Shown in pieces: positions 1-7,879 of a stretch of 64,000 nucleotides of DNA. Both the position numbers and the translations under genes were made by a program. The notes below the pieces were generated by a model that was not told where the DNA came from, did not search any database, and was given only the letters and a program-made list of their open reading frames with translations. The first letter of the stretch is position 1. Each line of letters begins with the position of its first letter. Source of the stretch: Pseudomonas persica (lineage in GTDB: Bacteria; Pseudomonadota; Gammaproteobacteria; Pseudomonadales; Pseudomonadaceae); assembly GCF_900291015.1 (NCBI RefSeq), contig NZ_OLKL01000044.1:1-64000 (forward strand), written 5' to 3'.

Positions 1-100
1 AACGCTGAAGAGAATTTCTCTGGCGCGCTGACTTGTGCCTGGAGATTGCTGAAAGAGGCCGAAGACGGTTCTACTGAAAAATTGCCTTCGGCCATAGAAT

Positions 101-170
101 CTCCCACAGGGTCCGCGCCAGGTTCAAGGCAGACGCTATACCTGTGGGAGCGGGTTCACCCGCGAACCGG
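101..170. repeat. REP element, one full copy plus a truncated arm
   Basis: A full putida-type REP (CCTGTGGGAGCGGGTTCACC then CGCGAA) occupies 141-166. It is followed by a small GC hairpin (CCGGGGCGAAGCCCCGG, 167-183) and preceded by a truncated inverted arm CTCCCACAGG at 101-110. The element lies just past the 3' end of the DUF808 gene. Confidence 0.8.
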
Positions 171-193
171 GGCGAAGCCCCGGCCAGGCCGCA

Positions 194-1108
194 TCAACTG
201 GCCGGCCGAACCGCCCGCCACAATTTCCCCGCAATGCCCACCACCGCCAGCACCACGGCACCCGCCACAACCCCGACGCCGCCGTTGAGCAGCGCCACGG
301 TCAACGCCCCGCCACGCCCTTCGCTGAACGCCTCGATGGCATGATGCAGCGGCCCGATGCCATGCACCAGGATCCCGCCACCGACCAGAAACATCGCCGC
401 CGTGCCGATCACCGACAGGCTCTTCATCATGTACGGCGCGGTCCGCAGGATGCCGTTACCGAGCGCCTGGGCCAGGCGCGATGCCTTGCGGGTCATCCAC
501 AGCCCCAGGTCATCGAGTTTGACGATGCCTCCCACCAGCCCGTAAACGCCGATGGTCATGACAATGGCGATCCCGGACAGCACGATGATCTGCTGGCTCA
601 ACGGCGAGTCAGCGACAATGCCCAGGGTAATGGCGATGATTTCCGCCGACAGGATGAAGTCGGTACGCACCGCGCCCTTGATCTTGGTTTTCTCGAACGC
701 CACCAGATCGACATTGGCATCGGCTATCGCCTCCTTGCGCGCTTCATGCTCGGCGTCATCCTCGGCCTTGCTGTGCAGGAACTTGTGTGCCAGCTTCTCG
801 AAGCCTTCGAAGCACAGGTAGGCACCGCCCAGCATCAATAACGGCGTCACCGCCCAAGGGATGAACGCACTGATCAGCAGCGCCGCCGGCACCAGGATGG
901 CCTTGTTCACCAGCGAGCCCTTGGCCACTGCCCACACCACCGGGATCTCACGCTCGGCACGCACCCCGGTGACCTGCTGGGCGTTCAGCGCCAGATCGTC
1001 GCCCAGCACGCCTGCGGTCTTTTTCGCCGCCACTTTGGTCATCACCGAGACGTCATCGAGCACCGTGGCGATGTCGTCGATCAATACCAGTAGACTGCTT
1101 CCTGCCAT
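194..1108 (-). CDS. DUF808 (YedI-like) inner-membrane protein
   Basis: A 304-residue polytopic membrane protein of the DUF808/YedI family, whose function is not established. Hydrophobic segments are visible at about residues 70-100, 150-167, 172-196, 230-252 and 268-295. A charged cytosolic-looking stretch (EDDAEHEARKEA, about 117-128) separates the first segment from the rest. The N-terminal motif SSLLVLIDDIATVLDDV is the family hallmark and supports the ATG start. The gene is divergent from the TetR regulator, with about 130 bp between the start codons, so both promoters probably lie there. Family assignment is firm; no role can be inferred from the sequence. Confidence 0.85.
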   Translation of the reverse strand: MAGSSLLVLIDDIATVLDDVSVMTKVAAKKTAGVLGDDLALNAQQVTGVRAEREIPVVWAVAKGSLVNKAILVPAALLISAFIPWAVTPLLMLGGAYLCFEGFEKLAHKFLHSKAEDDAEHEARKEAIADANVDLVAFEKTKIKGAVRTDFILSAEIIAITLGIVADSPLSQQIIVLSGIAIVMTIGVYGLVGGIVKLDDLGLWMTRKASRLAQALGNGILRTAPYMMKSLSVIGTAAMFLVGGGILVHGIGPLHHAIEAFSEGRGGALTVALLNGGVGVVAGAVVLAVVGIAGKLWRAVRPAS

Positions 1109-1240
1109 GTTTGCCTGTATCCAGAAGAGTGAGTGCCCAGGATTCTAGCCCAAAGGCGCTGCCTTGAGCGCCCGTCGAGCCCGGTGCTACCATGCCCGAT
1201 CCCTCTTAGAGGTGGCCAGACACGAGGAAGATCCCTGACC

Positions 1241-1852
1241 ATGAGCACCATTCGCGAGCGCAACAAGGAACTGATCCTGCGCGCGGCCAGCGAGGAATTC
1301 GCCGACAAGGGCTTCGCCGCCACCAAGACCAGCGATATCGCGGCCAAGGCCGGCCTGCCCAAGCCGAACGTGTATTACTACTTCAAATCCAAGGACAACC
1401 TCTACCGCGAGGTTCTGGAAAGTATCATCGCACCGATCATGCAGGCGTCGACCCCGTTCAATGCCGACGGTGACCCGAAGGAAGTGCTGAGTGCGTACAT
1501 TCGCTCGAAGATCCGCATTTCCCGCGACCTGCCGCATGCGTCCAAGGTGTTCGCCAGCGAGATCATGCACGGTGCCCCGCACCTGTCGCCGAACCAGGTG
1601 GCGCAGTTGAACGAGCAGGCGCGGCATAACATCGAGTGCATCCAGCGCTGGATCGACAGTGGGCAGATCGCCCATGTGGACGCGCATCACCTGATGTTCA
1701 GCATCTGGGCTGCGACCCAGACCTATGCCGATTTCGACTGGCAGATTTCCGCGGTGACCGGCAAGGCCAAGCTGGCCGACAGCGATTATGACGCGGCGGC
1801 CGAGACCATCATCCGCATGGTGCTCAAGGGCTGTGAGCCAGAGGTGGCCTGA
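1241..1852 (+). CDS. TetR/AcrR family regulator, RutR (YcdC)-like
   Basis: A 203-residue one-component repressor. The N-terminal helix-turn-helix lies at about residues 29-48 (TSDIAAKAGLPKPNVYYYF). The C-terminal ligand domain resembles E. coli RutR (YcdC) in blocks such as RISRDLPHASKVFASEI and FSIWAATQTYADF. RutR senses uracil/thymine and controls pyrimidine and purine catabolic genes, so a nucleobase-derived ligand is plausible here. The open frame extends upstream to 1133, but the ATG at 1241 begins the conserved MSTIRERNK block and follows a GAGG-like site. The nearby glyoxylate, urea and NCS1 genes fit a purine-degradation role, but the target genes are inferred only. Confidence 0.85.
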   Translation: MSTIRERNKELILRAASEEFADKGFAATKTSDIAAKAGLPKPNVYYYFKSKDNLYREVLESIIAPIMQASTPFNADGDPKEVLSAYIRSKIRISRDLPHASKVFASEIMHGAPHLSPNQVAQLNEQARHNIECIQRWIDSGQIAHVDAHHLMFSIWAATQTYADFDWQISAVTGKAKLADSDYDAAAETIIRMVLKGCEPEVA

Positions 1853-1869
1853 CCCCCGGCGCTGGCTTC

Positions 1870-1950
1870 TTCGCGGGTGAACCCGCTCCCACAGGGACAC
1901 CACGAGCTTCAAGCCTGTGATGATCCTGTGGGAGCGGGTTCACCCGCGAA
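1870..1950. repeat. REP inverted pair
   Basis: Two facing REP copies (TTCGCGGGTGAACCCGCTCC at 1870 and CCTGTGGGAGCGGGTTCACC at 1925) lie between the convergent regulator and GlcG-like genes. They can form a large stem-loop that may act as a bidirectional transcript end. Confidence 0.85.
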
Positions 1951-1974
1951 TGGGCCGCAACAGGCAATAGAGAC

Positions 1975-2415
1975 TCAGGCAGCTACTCCGGCATCCGCCT
2001 TCAACCCCACCTCCTCGATCGCACTGATCGCGCACTGCTCGTCGATATCCGACGTATCCCCGCTGATCCCTACCGCACCCAGCACCTTGCCGTCCTGATC
2101 ACGCACCAGCACACCACCCGGCGCCGGCACCACCGGCCGCTCGCCCAACCCGTTCAGCGCGGCAAAAAAAGCCGGCCGCTGCTGCGCATCCAGCGCCAGC
2201 AAGCGCGAGCCCTTGCCCAGGGCAATCGCCCCCCAGGCCTTGCCGGTGGCCACCTCGGGCCGGATCAGGCTGGCGCCATCCTCGCGTTGCAGCGCCAGCA
2301 AGTGGCCGCCGGCGTCCAGCACCGCCACGGTCAATGGCGCGGCGTTGATCTTGCGGCCCGCCGCCAGCGCGGCATTCACCAGGCTGACCGCGACTTTCAG
2401 GTTCAAAGCGTTCAT
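1975..2415 (-). CDS. GlcG/HbpS family heme-degrading-domain protein
   Basis: A 146-residue protein of the GlcG/HbpS (DUF336) family, found next to glycolate, glyoxylate and propanediol catabolic genes in many bacteria; its biochemical role is unclear. The family pattern is visible: LTVAVLDAGGHLLALQRED at about 28-46, then GKAWGAIALG, then a C-terminal PAPGGVLVRDQDG and GAVGISGDTSDIDE. The ATG at 2415 follows a GAGGAC site; the frame remains open further upstream without homology. It is divergent from gcl and shares a 257-bp intergenic region carrying two TTGTATACAA palindromes, so co-regulation with the glyoxylate operon is likely (inference). Confidence 0.85.
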   Translation of the reverse strand: MNALNLKVAVSLVNAALAAGRKINAAPLTVAVLDAGGHLLALQREDGASLIRPEVATGKAWGAIALGKGSRLLALDAQQRPAFFAALNGLGERPVVPAPGGVLVRDQDGKVLGAVGISGDTSDIDEQCAISAIEEVGLKADAGVAA

Positions 2416-2497
2416 GGAAAGGTCCTCTTCTTGTTGTGAGAAGCCCGGAGGGCAGTTGAAAACCGATAGAACAAATAGAACACAACGAAAGATTTTT

Positions 2498-2507
2498 TTG
2501 TATACAA
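2498..2507. promoter_or_regulatory. TTGTATACAA palindrome (candidate operator)
   Basis: A perfect 10-bp palindrome fitting the TNGTNNACNA pattern bound by GntR/FadR-type regulators. It lies 82 bp upstream of the GlcG-like start and 165 bp upstream of gcl. An identical site occurs at 2638-2647. Confidence 0.45.
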
Positions 2508-2637
2508 TATTTTGAAACGATCGTATGCGATGGCGCAAACCTCCGTTTTCACGGGCGCTCGAACGAAAGCGACATCCGCCGACGAAAACCCGTTGACCTG
2601 AGCGGCCAGCCGTGAATACACTCTGGCGCAAAGCAAG

Positions 2638-2647
2638 TTGTATACAA
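2638..2647. promoter_or_regulatory. TTGTATACAA palindrome near the gcl start (candidate operator)
   Basis: Second identical 10-bp palindrome, ending 25 bp before the gcl ATG. Its position in or just after the probable gcl promoter would suit repression. The embedded TATACA could also be a -10 element, so the two readings cannot be separated from sequence. Confidence 0.45.
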
Positions 2648-2672
2648 TTACAAAATCGATGAGGCACAAACC

Positions 2673-4448
2673 ATGAGCAAAATGAGAGCAATCGATGCAG
2701 CCGTTCTGGTCATGCGCCGTGAAGGTGTAGATACCGCGTTCGGCATCCCGGGGGCTGCCATCAACCCGTTGTACTCGGCCCTGAAGAAAGTCGGTGGCAT
2801 CGATCACGTCCTCGCTCGTCACGTCGAAGGCGCCTCGCACATGGCCGAGGGTTACACCCGTGCCAACCCGGGCAACATCGGTGTGTGCATCGGCACCTCC
2901 GGCCCAGCCGGCACCGACATGGTCACCGGCCTGTACAGTGCCTCCGCCGACTCCATCCCGATCCTCTGCATCACCGGCCAGGCCCCCCGTGCGCGCCTGC
3001 ACAAGGAAGACTTCCAGGCTGTCGACATCACCAACATCGTCAAGCCGGTCACCAAGTGGGCCACCACCGTTCTGGAACCGGGCCAAGTGCCTTACGCCTT
3101 CCAGAAGGCCTTCTATGAAATGCGCACCGGCCGCCCAGGCCCGGTACTGATCGACCTGCCGTTCGACGTGCAGATGGCCGAAATCGAATTCGACATCGAC
3201 GCCTACGAGCCGCTGCCGGTGCACAAGCCGTCCGCCACCCGCGTACAGGCCGAAAAAGCTCTGGCCCTGCTCAATGATGCCGAGCGCCCACTGCTGGTTG
3301 CCGGTGGTGGCATCATCAACGCCGATGCCAGCGACAAGCTGGTCGAGTTCGCCGAACTGACCGGCGTACCGGTAATCCCGACCCTGATGGGCTGGGGCAC
3401 CATCCCGGACGACCACGCACAGATGGTCGGCATGGTCGGCCTGCAGACTTCGCACCGCTATGGCAACGCCACCCTGCTGAAATCCGACCTGGTGTTCGGT
3501 ATCGGTAACCGCTGGGCCAACCGCCACACCGGCTCGGTCGACGTCTACACCGAAGGCCGCAAGTTCGTGCACGTGGACATCGAACCGACCCAGATCGGCC
3601 GCGTGTTCACCCCGGACCTGGGTATCGTTTCCGACGCCGGCAAGGCACTGGACGTGTTCCTTGAAGTGGCCCGCGAGTGGAAAGCAGCCGGCAAGCTGAA
3701 GTGCCGCAAGGCCTGGCTGGAAGACTGCCAGCAGCGCAAGGCCAGCCTGCAGCGCAAGACCCACTTCGACAACGTGCCGGTCAAGCCGCAGCGCGTTTAC
3801 GAGGAAATGAACCAGGTATTCGGCAAGGACACCTGCTACGTCAGCACCATCGGCCTGTCGCAGATCGCCGGTGCGCAGTTCCTGCACGTGTACAAGCCAC
3901 GCCACTGGATCAACTGCGGCCAGGCCGGTCCGCTGGGCTGGACCATCCCCGCCGCCCTCGGCGTGGTCAAGGCCGATCCGAAGCGCAAGGTGGTCGCGCT
4001 GTCGGGTGACTACGACTTCCAGTTCATGATCGAAGAACTGGCGGTGGGCGCGCAGTTCAACCTGCCCTACGTGCACGTACTGGTAAACAACGCCTACCTG
4101 GGCCTGATCCGCCAGGCGCAACGTGGCTTCGACATGGATTACTGTGTACAACTGGCGTTCGAGAACATCAACTCGACCGACGCCGCCACCTACGGTGTCG
4201 ACCACGTCGCCGTGGTCGAAGGCCTGGGCTGCAAAGCCATCCGCGTGTTCGAGCCGGCGGAGATCGCCCCTGCCCTGCTCAAGGCCCAGAAGATGGCCGA
4301 AGAGTTCCGCGTGCCGGTGGTGGTCGAAGTGATTCTCGAACGTGTGACCAACATTTCCATGGGCACCGAGATCAACGCGGTCAACGAGTTCGAAGACCTG
4401 GCCCTGGTCGGCAACGACGCGCCAACCGCCATCTCGCTGCTGGACTGA
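2673..4448 (+). CDS. gcl: Glyoxylate carboligase (tartronate-semialdehyde synthase)
   Basis: A 591-residue ThDP- and FAD-dependent enzyme condensing two glyoxylates to tartronate semialdehyde plus CO2 in the cytosol. The N-terminal pyrimidine-binding domain carries HVEGASHMAEG at 50-60. Valine at residue 51 replaces the glutamate conserved in almost all other ThDP enzymes, the diagnostic Gcl feature. A central domain (about 190-350) is followed by the C-terminal PP domain with the ThDP-Mg motif starting GDYDFQFMIEELA at about 446. Length equals the family norm. It is the first gene of a gcl-hyi-glxR-ttuD-pykF series on the same strand. Expression is probably controlled through the upstream palindromes. 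Confidence 0.98.
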   Translation: MSKMRAIDAAVLVMRREGVDTAFGIPGAAINPLYSALKKVGGIDHVLARHVEGASHMAEGYTRANPGNIGVCIGTSGPAGTDMVTGLYSASADSIPILCITGQAPRARLHKEDFQAVDITNIVKPVTKWATTVLEPGQVPYAFQKAFYEMRTGRPGPVLIDLPFDVQMAEIEFDIDAYEPLPVHKPSATRVQAEKALALLNDAERPLLVAGGGIINADASDKLVEFAELTGVPVIPTLMGWGTIPDDHAQMVGMVGLQTSHRYGNATLLKSDLVFGIGNRWANRHTGSVDVYTEGRKFVHVDIEPTQIGRVFTPDLGIVSDAGKALDVFLEVAREWKAAGKLKCRKAWLEDCQQRKASLQRKTHFDNVPVKPQRVYEEMNQVFGKDTCYVSTIGLSQIAGAQFLHVYKPRHWINCGQAGPLGWTIPAALGVVKADPKRKVVALSGDYDFQFMIEELAVGAQFNLPYVHVLVNNAYLGLIRQAQRGFDMDYCVQLAFENINSTDAATYGVDHVAVVEGLGCKAIRVFEPAEIAPALLKAQKMAEEFRVPVVVEVILERVTNISMGTEINAVNEFEDLALVGNDAPTAISLLD

Positions 4449-4457
4449 TCGCCTGAC

Positions 4458-4480
4458 GCCCCCAGGCACGCCCTGGGGGC
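4458..4480 (+). terminator. Intercistronic GC hairpin between gcl and hyi
   Basis: GCCCCCAG pairs with CTGGGGGC around a short loop, directly after the gcl stop. There is no T tract, so it is more likely an attenuator or mRNA-stability hairpin than a full terminator. hyi follows 22 bp later with a good AAGGAG site. Confidence 0.55.
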
Positions 4481-4502
4481 CTTCATCGCAAGGAGACAAC
4501 TC

Positions 4503-5285
4503 ATGCCTCGCTTCGCTGCCAACCTGTCCATGCTGTTCACCGAACAGGACTTCCTGGCCCGCTTCAAGGCTGCCGCCGATGCTGGTTTCAGCGGTGTCGA
4601 ATACCTCTTCCCGTACGATTTCAGCGCTGCCGAAATCAAGCAGCAGCTGGACGCCAACGGCCTGACCCAGGTGCTGTTCAACCTGCCGGCGGGTGACTGG
4701 TCGAAGGGTGAGCGCGGTATCACCTGCCACCCTGACCGCGTCGAGGAATTCCGCGCCGGGGTCGACAAGGCCATCGCATACGCCAAGGTGCTGGGCAACA
4801 CCCAGGTCAACGCGCTGGCCGGCATTCGCCCACAAGGCCCGGACTGCGCCACCGTGCGCAAGACCTTCGTGGAGAACCTGCGCTACGCCGCCGACAAGCT
4901 GAAAGCCGCCGGGATCCGTCTGGTCATGGAAATGATCAACACCCGCGACATCCCCGGCTTCTACCTGAACACCACAAAACAGGCCCTGGAAATCCAGGCC
5001 GAAGTGGGCAGCGACAACCTGTTCCTGCAGTACGACATCTACCACATGCAGATCATGGAAGGTGACCTGGCTCGTACCCTGGAAGCCAACCTGAAACTGA
5101 TCAACCACATCCAGCTGGCCGACAACCCCGGCCGCAACGAGCCAGGCACCGGCGAGATCAACTACCGCTTCCTGTTCGAGCACCTGGACCGCATCGGCTA
5201 CCAAGGCTGGGTGGGCGCGGAATACAAGCCGCTGACCACCACCGAAGCGGGCCTGGGCTGGCTGAAAACCCATAACGCAATCTAA
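4503..5285 (+). CDS. hyi: Hydroxypyruvate isomerase
   Basis: A 260-residue TIM-barrel enzyme of the xylose-isomerase-like family interconverting hydroxypyruvate and tartronate semialdehyde. Visible family blocks are PRFAANLSMLFTE at the N-terminus, the metal-binding LVMEMINTRDIPGF at about 140-153, and YDIYHMQIMEGD then NHIQLADNPGRNEPGTGE carrying the acidic and histidine metal ligands. The ATG follows AAGGAGACAACTC. It lies between gcl and glxR, as in other glyoxylate operons. Confidence 0.96.
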   Translation: MPRFAANLSMLFTEQDFLARFKAAADAGFSGVEYLFPYDFSAAEIKQQLDANGLTQVLFNLPAGDWSKGERGITCHPDRVEEFRAGVDKAIAYAKVLGNTQVNALAGIRPQGPDCATVRKTFVENLRYAADKLKAAGIRLVMEMINTRDIPGFYLNTTKQALEIQAEVGSDNLFLQYDIYHMQIMEGDLARTLEANLKLINHIQLADNPGRNEPGTGEINYRFLFEHLDRIGYQGWVGAEYKPLTTTEAGLGWLKTHNAI

Positions 5286-5319
5286 AGACTCAGCACAGCC
5301 TTCTGCGGGACGCAGGACA

Positions 5320-5407
5320 CTGTGGAAGCGGGTTCACCCGCGAACACCGGCGAAGCCGGTGCCATCCACCGCGGTGTCTGCTTCGCGGGCGAACCCGCTC
5401 CCACAGG
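5320..5407. repeat. REP inverted pair between hyi and glxR
   Basis: Facing REP copies (first slightly degenerate, TGTGGAAGCGGGTTCACCCG) flank a second hairpin, CACCGGCGAAGCCGGTG. Lying inside the operon, the structure may stabilise or uncouple the upstream mRNA segment. Confidence 0.85.
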
Positions 5408-5462
5408 GGGCCCGTGCAGCCTGCCCCATCGAGATTCAACAAATACAACGAGGTAATCTCTC

Positions 5463-6356
5463 ATGGCTAAAATCGGTTTCATCGGCACCGGCATCATGGG
5501 CAAGCCCATGGCTCAGAACCTGCAGAAAGCAGGCCACAGCATCTTCGTTTCCACTCACCACGACGCTGCACCGGCCGACCTGATCGCCGCCGGCGCCGTG
5601 GCCCTGGCCAACCCGAAAGAGGTTGCCCAGGAAGCCGAGTTCATCATCGTCATGGTCCCCGACACCCCGCAGGTCGAGAGCGTCCTGTTCGGTGACAACG
5701 GTGTGGCCGAAGGCGTGGGCCCAAACAAAGTCGTGATCGACATGAGCTCGATCTCCCCTACCGCTACCAAAGCCTTCGCCGAGAAAATCAAGGCTACCGG
5801 CGCTGCCTACCTGGACGCCCCGGTGTCCGGCGGCGAAGTCGGTGCCAAGGCTGCGACCCTGAGCATCATGGTCGGCGGCTGCCCGAAAGCCTTCGAGCGC
5901 ACCCTGCCGCTGTTCGAAGCCATGGGCAAGAACATCACCCGCGTCGGTGGCAATGGCGACGGCCAGACCGCCAAGGTGGCCAACCAGATCATCGTTGCCC
6001 TGAACATCCAGGCCGTTGCCGAAGCCCTGCTGTTCGCCGCCAAGAATGGCGCCGACCCGGCCAAGGTACGTGAAGCACTGATGGGCGGCTTCGCCTCATC
6101 GAAAATTCTCGAAGTGCACGCCGAGCGCATGATCAAGGGCACCTTCGACCCAGGCTTCCGCATCAACCTGCACCAGAAGGACCTGAACCTGGCCCTGCAG
6201 GGTGCCAAGGAACTGGGCATCAACCTGCCCAACACCTCCAATGCCCAGCAAGTGTTCAACACCTGCCAGGCCCTGGGCGGCGGCAACTGGGACCACTCGG
6301 CGCTGATCAAAGGCCTGGAGCACATGGCCAACTTCTCGATCCGCGACGACAAATGA
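5463..6356 (+). CDS. glxR: Tartronate semialdehyde reductase (2-hydroxy-3-oxopropionate reductase)
   Basis: A 297-residue beta-hydroxyacid dehydrogenase reducing tartronate semialdehyde to D-glycerate. The N-terminal Rossmann fold has GFIGTGIMGKPMA at 5-17. The substrate motif DAPVSGGEVGA is at 118-128 and the catalytic lysine of the family is K171 in GQTAKVANQI. The C-terminal helical domain ends with a family-typical DHSALIKGLE. It starts at ATG 5463 after an AACGAGGTAATCTC leader. Third step of the glyoxylate route after gcl and hyi. Confidence 0.96.
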   Translation: MAKIGFIGTGIMGKPMAQNLQKAGHSIFVSTHHDAAPADLIAAGAVALANPKEVAQEAEFIIVMVPDTPQVESVLFGDNGVAEGVGPNKVVIDMSSISPTATKAFAEKIKATGAAYLDAPVSGGEVGAKAATLSIMVGGCPKAFERTLPLFEAMGKNITRVGGNGDGQTAKVANQIIVALNIQAVAEALLFAAKNGADPAKVREALMGGFASSKILEVHAERMIKGTFDPGFRINLHQKDLNLALQGAKELGINLPNTSNAQQVFNTCQALGGGNWDHSALIKGLEHMANFSIRDDK

Positions 6357-6385
6357 TGTGAATCCGGGGGCTGCCTTGCAGCCCA

Positions 6386-6467
6386 ATCGCCGGCAAGCCG
6401 GCCCCCACAGGGATCGCACAATCCCTGAATCCTGTGCAATACCTGTGGGAGCTGGCTTGCCGGCGAT
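6386..6467. repeat. REP inverted pair (GCCGGCAAGCC variant)
   Basis: A second REP subtype, ATCGCCGGCAAGCCGGCCCC facing CCTGTGGGAGCTGGCTTGCC, lies in the 248-bp gap between glxR and ttuD. Confidence 0.85.
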
Positions 6468-6604
6468 GAATTCCACACCTTTGAACCTGCGACCACAGGT
6501 TCAAAGGTGGCACCGAGCAACACCCGCCCCTGGTTCGGCCTGCACGGAGGCAGTTCCAGGGGCGTTCTTGATTGTGCAGAACAACAATAATCTGGGAGCC
6601 TGCC

Positions 6605-7879
6605 ATGTCGGTCGATCCGCAAAAACTTCTCCGCGAGCTGTTCGACACAGCCATCGCCGCCGCCCACCCCCGTCAAGTCCTCGAACCCTACCTGCCCGCC
6701 GACCGCAGCGGCCGGGTCATCGTCATCGGCGCCGGCAAGGCCGCAGCCGCCATGGCCGAAGTGGTCGAGAAAAGCTGGCAGGGCGAAGTCTCCGGCCTGG
6801 TCGTAACCCGTTACGGCCATGGCGCCAACTGCCAGAAGATCGAGGTGGTCGAAGCGGCCCACCCGGTCCCCGACGCCGCCGGCCTGGCCGTGGCCAAGCG
6901 CGTGCTGGAACTGGTCAGCAACCTCGATGAAGACGACCGCGTCATCTTCCTGCTGTCCGGCGGTGGTTCAGCGCTGCTGGCCCTGCCTGCCGAAGGCCTG
7001 ACCTTGGCCGACAAGCAGCAGATCAACAAGGCGCTGCTGAAATCCGGCGCCACCATCGGCGAGATGAACTGCGTGCGCAAGCACCTCTCGGCGATCAAGG
7101 GCGGCCGCCTGGCCAAGGCCTGCTGGCCGGCCACGGTGTACACCTATGCCATTTCCGATGTACCGGGCGACCTCGCCACGGTGATCGCCTCCGGCCCTAC
7201 CGTGGCCGACCCGAGCACCTCGGCCGATGCCCTGGCGATCCTCAAACGCTACAACATCGAAGCACCCCAGGCGGTTATCGACTGGCTCAACAACCCAGCC
7301 TCGGAAACTGTCAAAGCCGATGACCCGGCCCTGGCCCGCAGCCACTTCCAGCTGATCGCCAAGCCCCAGCAGTCGCTCGAAGCCGCTGCGGTCAAAGCCC
7401 GCCAGGCCGGCTTCAGCCCACTGATCCTCGGCGACCTGGAAGGCGAATCGCGCGAAGTGGCCAAGGTGCACGCCGGTATCGCCCGGCAAATCGTTCAGCA
7501 CGGCCAGCCGCTGAAAGCACCCTGCGTGATCCTGTCCGGCGGCGAAACCACCGTGACCGTGCGTGGCAACGGCCGTGGTGGGCGCAACGCCGAGTTCCTG
7601 CTCAGCCTCACCGAAAGCCTCAAGGGCCTGCCGGGCGTATACGCCCTGGCCGGTGACACCGACGGGATCGATGGCTCGGAAGAAAACGCCGGCGCCTTCA
7701 TGACCCCGGCCAGCTACGACCGCGCCGAAGCCCTGGGCCTGTCGGCCAGCGACGAGCTGGACAACAACAACGGCTACGGCTACTTCGCCGCGCTGGATGC
7801 GCTGATCGTCACCGAACCGACCCGCACCAACGTCAACGACTTCCGCGCCATCCTGATCCTCGAGACTGCCCAATCATGA
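6605..7879 (+). CDS. ttuD: MOFRL-family glycerate 2-kinase / hydroxypyruvate reductase TtuD
   Basis: A 424-residue cytosolic protein of the DUF4147-MOFRL family. Members are often annotated hydroxypyruvate reductase TtuD, but characterised ones phosphorylate glycerate at C2. The N-terminal domain has VIGAGKAAAAMAEV at about 36-49 and LLSGGGSALLALP at about 115-127. The C-terminal MOFRL domain has RGNGRGGRNAEFLLSL at about 319-334 and LAGDTDGIDGS. The ATG at 6605 follows GGGAGCC; an upstream in-frame start at 6572 has no support. Its stop overlaps the pykF start by 4 bp, so the pair is translationally coupled. A kinase giving 2-phosphoglycerate would link glxR to pykF through enolase. Confidence 0.9.
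   Translation: MSVDPQKLLRELFDTAIAAAHPRQVLEPYLPADRSGRVIVIGAGKAAAAMAEVVEKSWQGEVSGLVVTRYGHGANCQKIEVVEAAHPVPDAAGLAVAKRVLELVSNLDEDDRVIFLLSGGGSALLALPAEGLTLADKQQINKALLKSGATIGEMNCVRKHLSAIKGGRLAKACWPATVYTYAISDVPGDLATVIASGPTVADPSTSADALAILKRYNIEAPQAVIDWLNNPASETVKADDPALARSHFQLIAKPQQSLEAAAVKARQAGFSPLILGDLEGESREVAKVHAGIARQIVQHGQPLKAPCVILSGGETTVTVRGNGRGGRNAEFLLSLTESLKGLPGVYALAGDTDGIDGSEENAGAFMTPASYDRAEALGLSASDELDNNNGYGYFAALDALIVTEPTRTNVNDFRAILILETAQS

Noticed and set aside
46..288. Short ORF at the window start
   Set aside because: Runs through a REP element and into the antisense of the DUF808 gene; no ribosome site or protein-like composition.
2412..5273. A 953-codon open frame on the minus strand opposite gcl and hyi
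   Set aside because: It lies antisense to two strongly conserved genes and its translation is low-complexity H/Q/V/G-rich, as expected for the complement of high-GC coding DNA.
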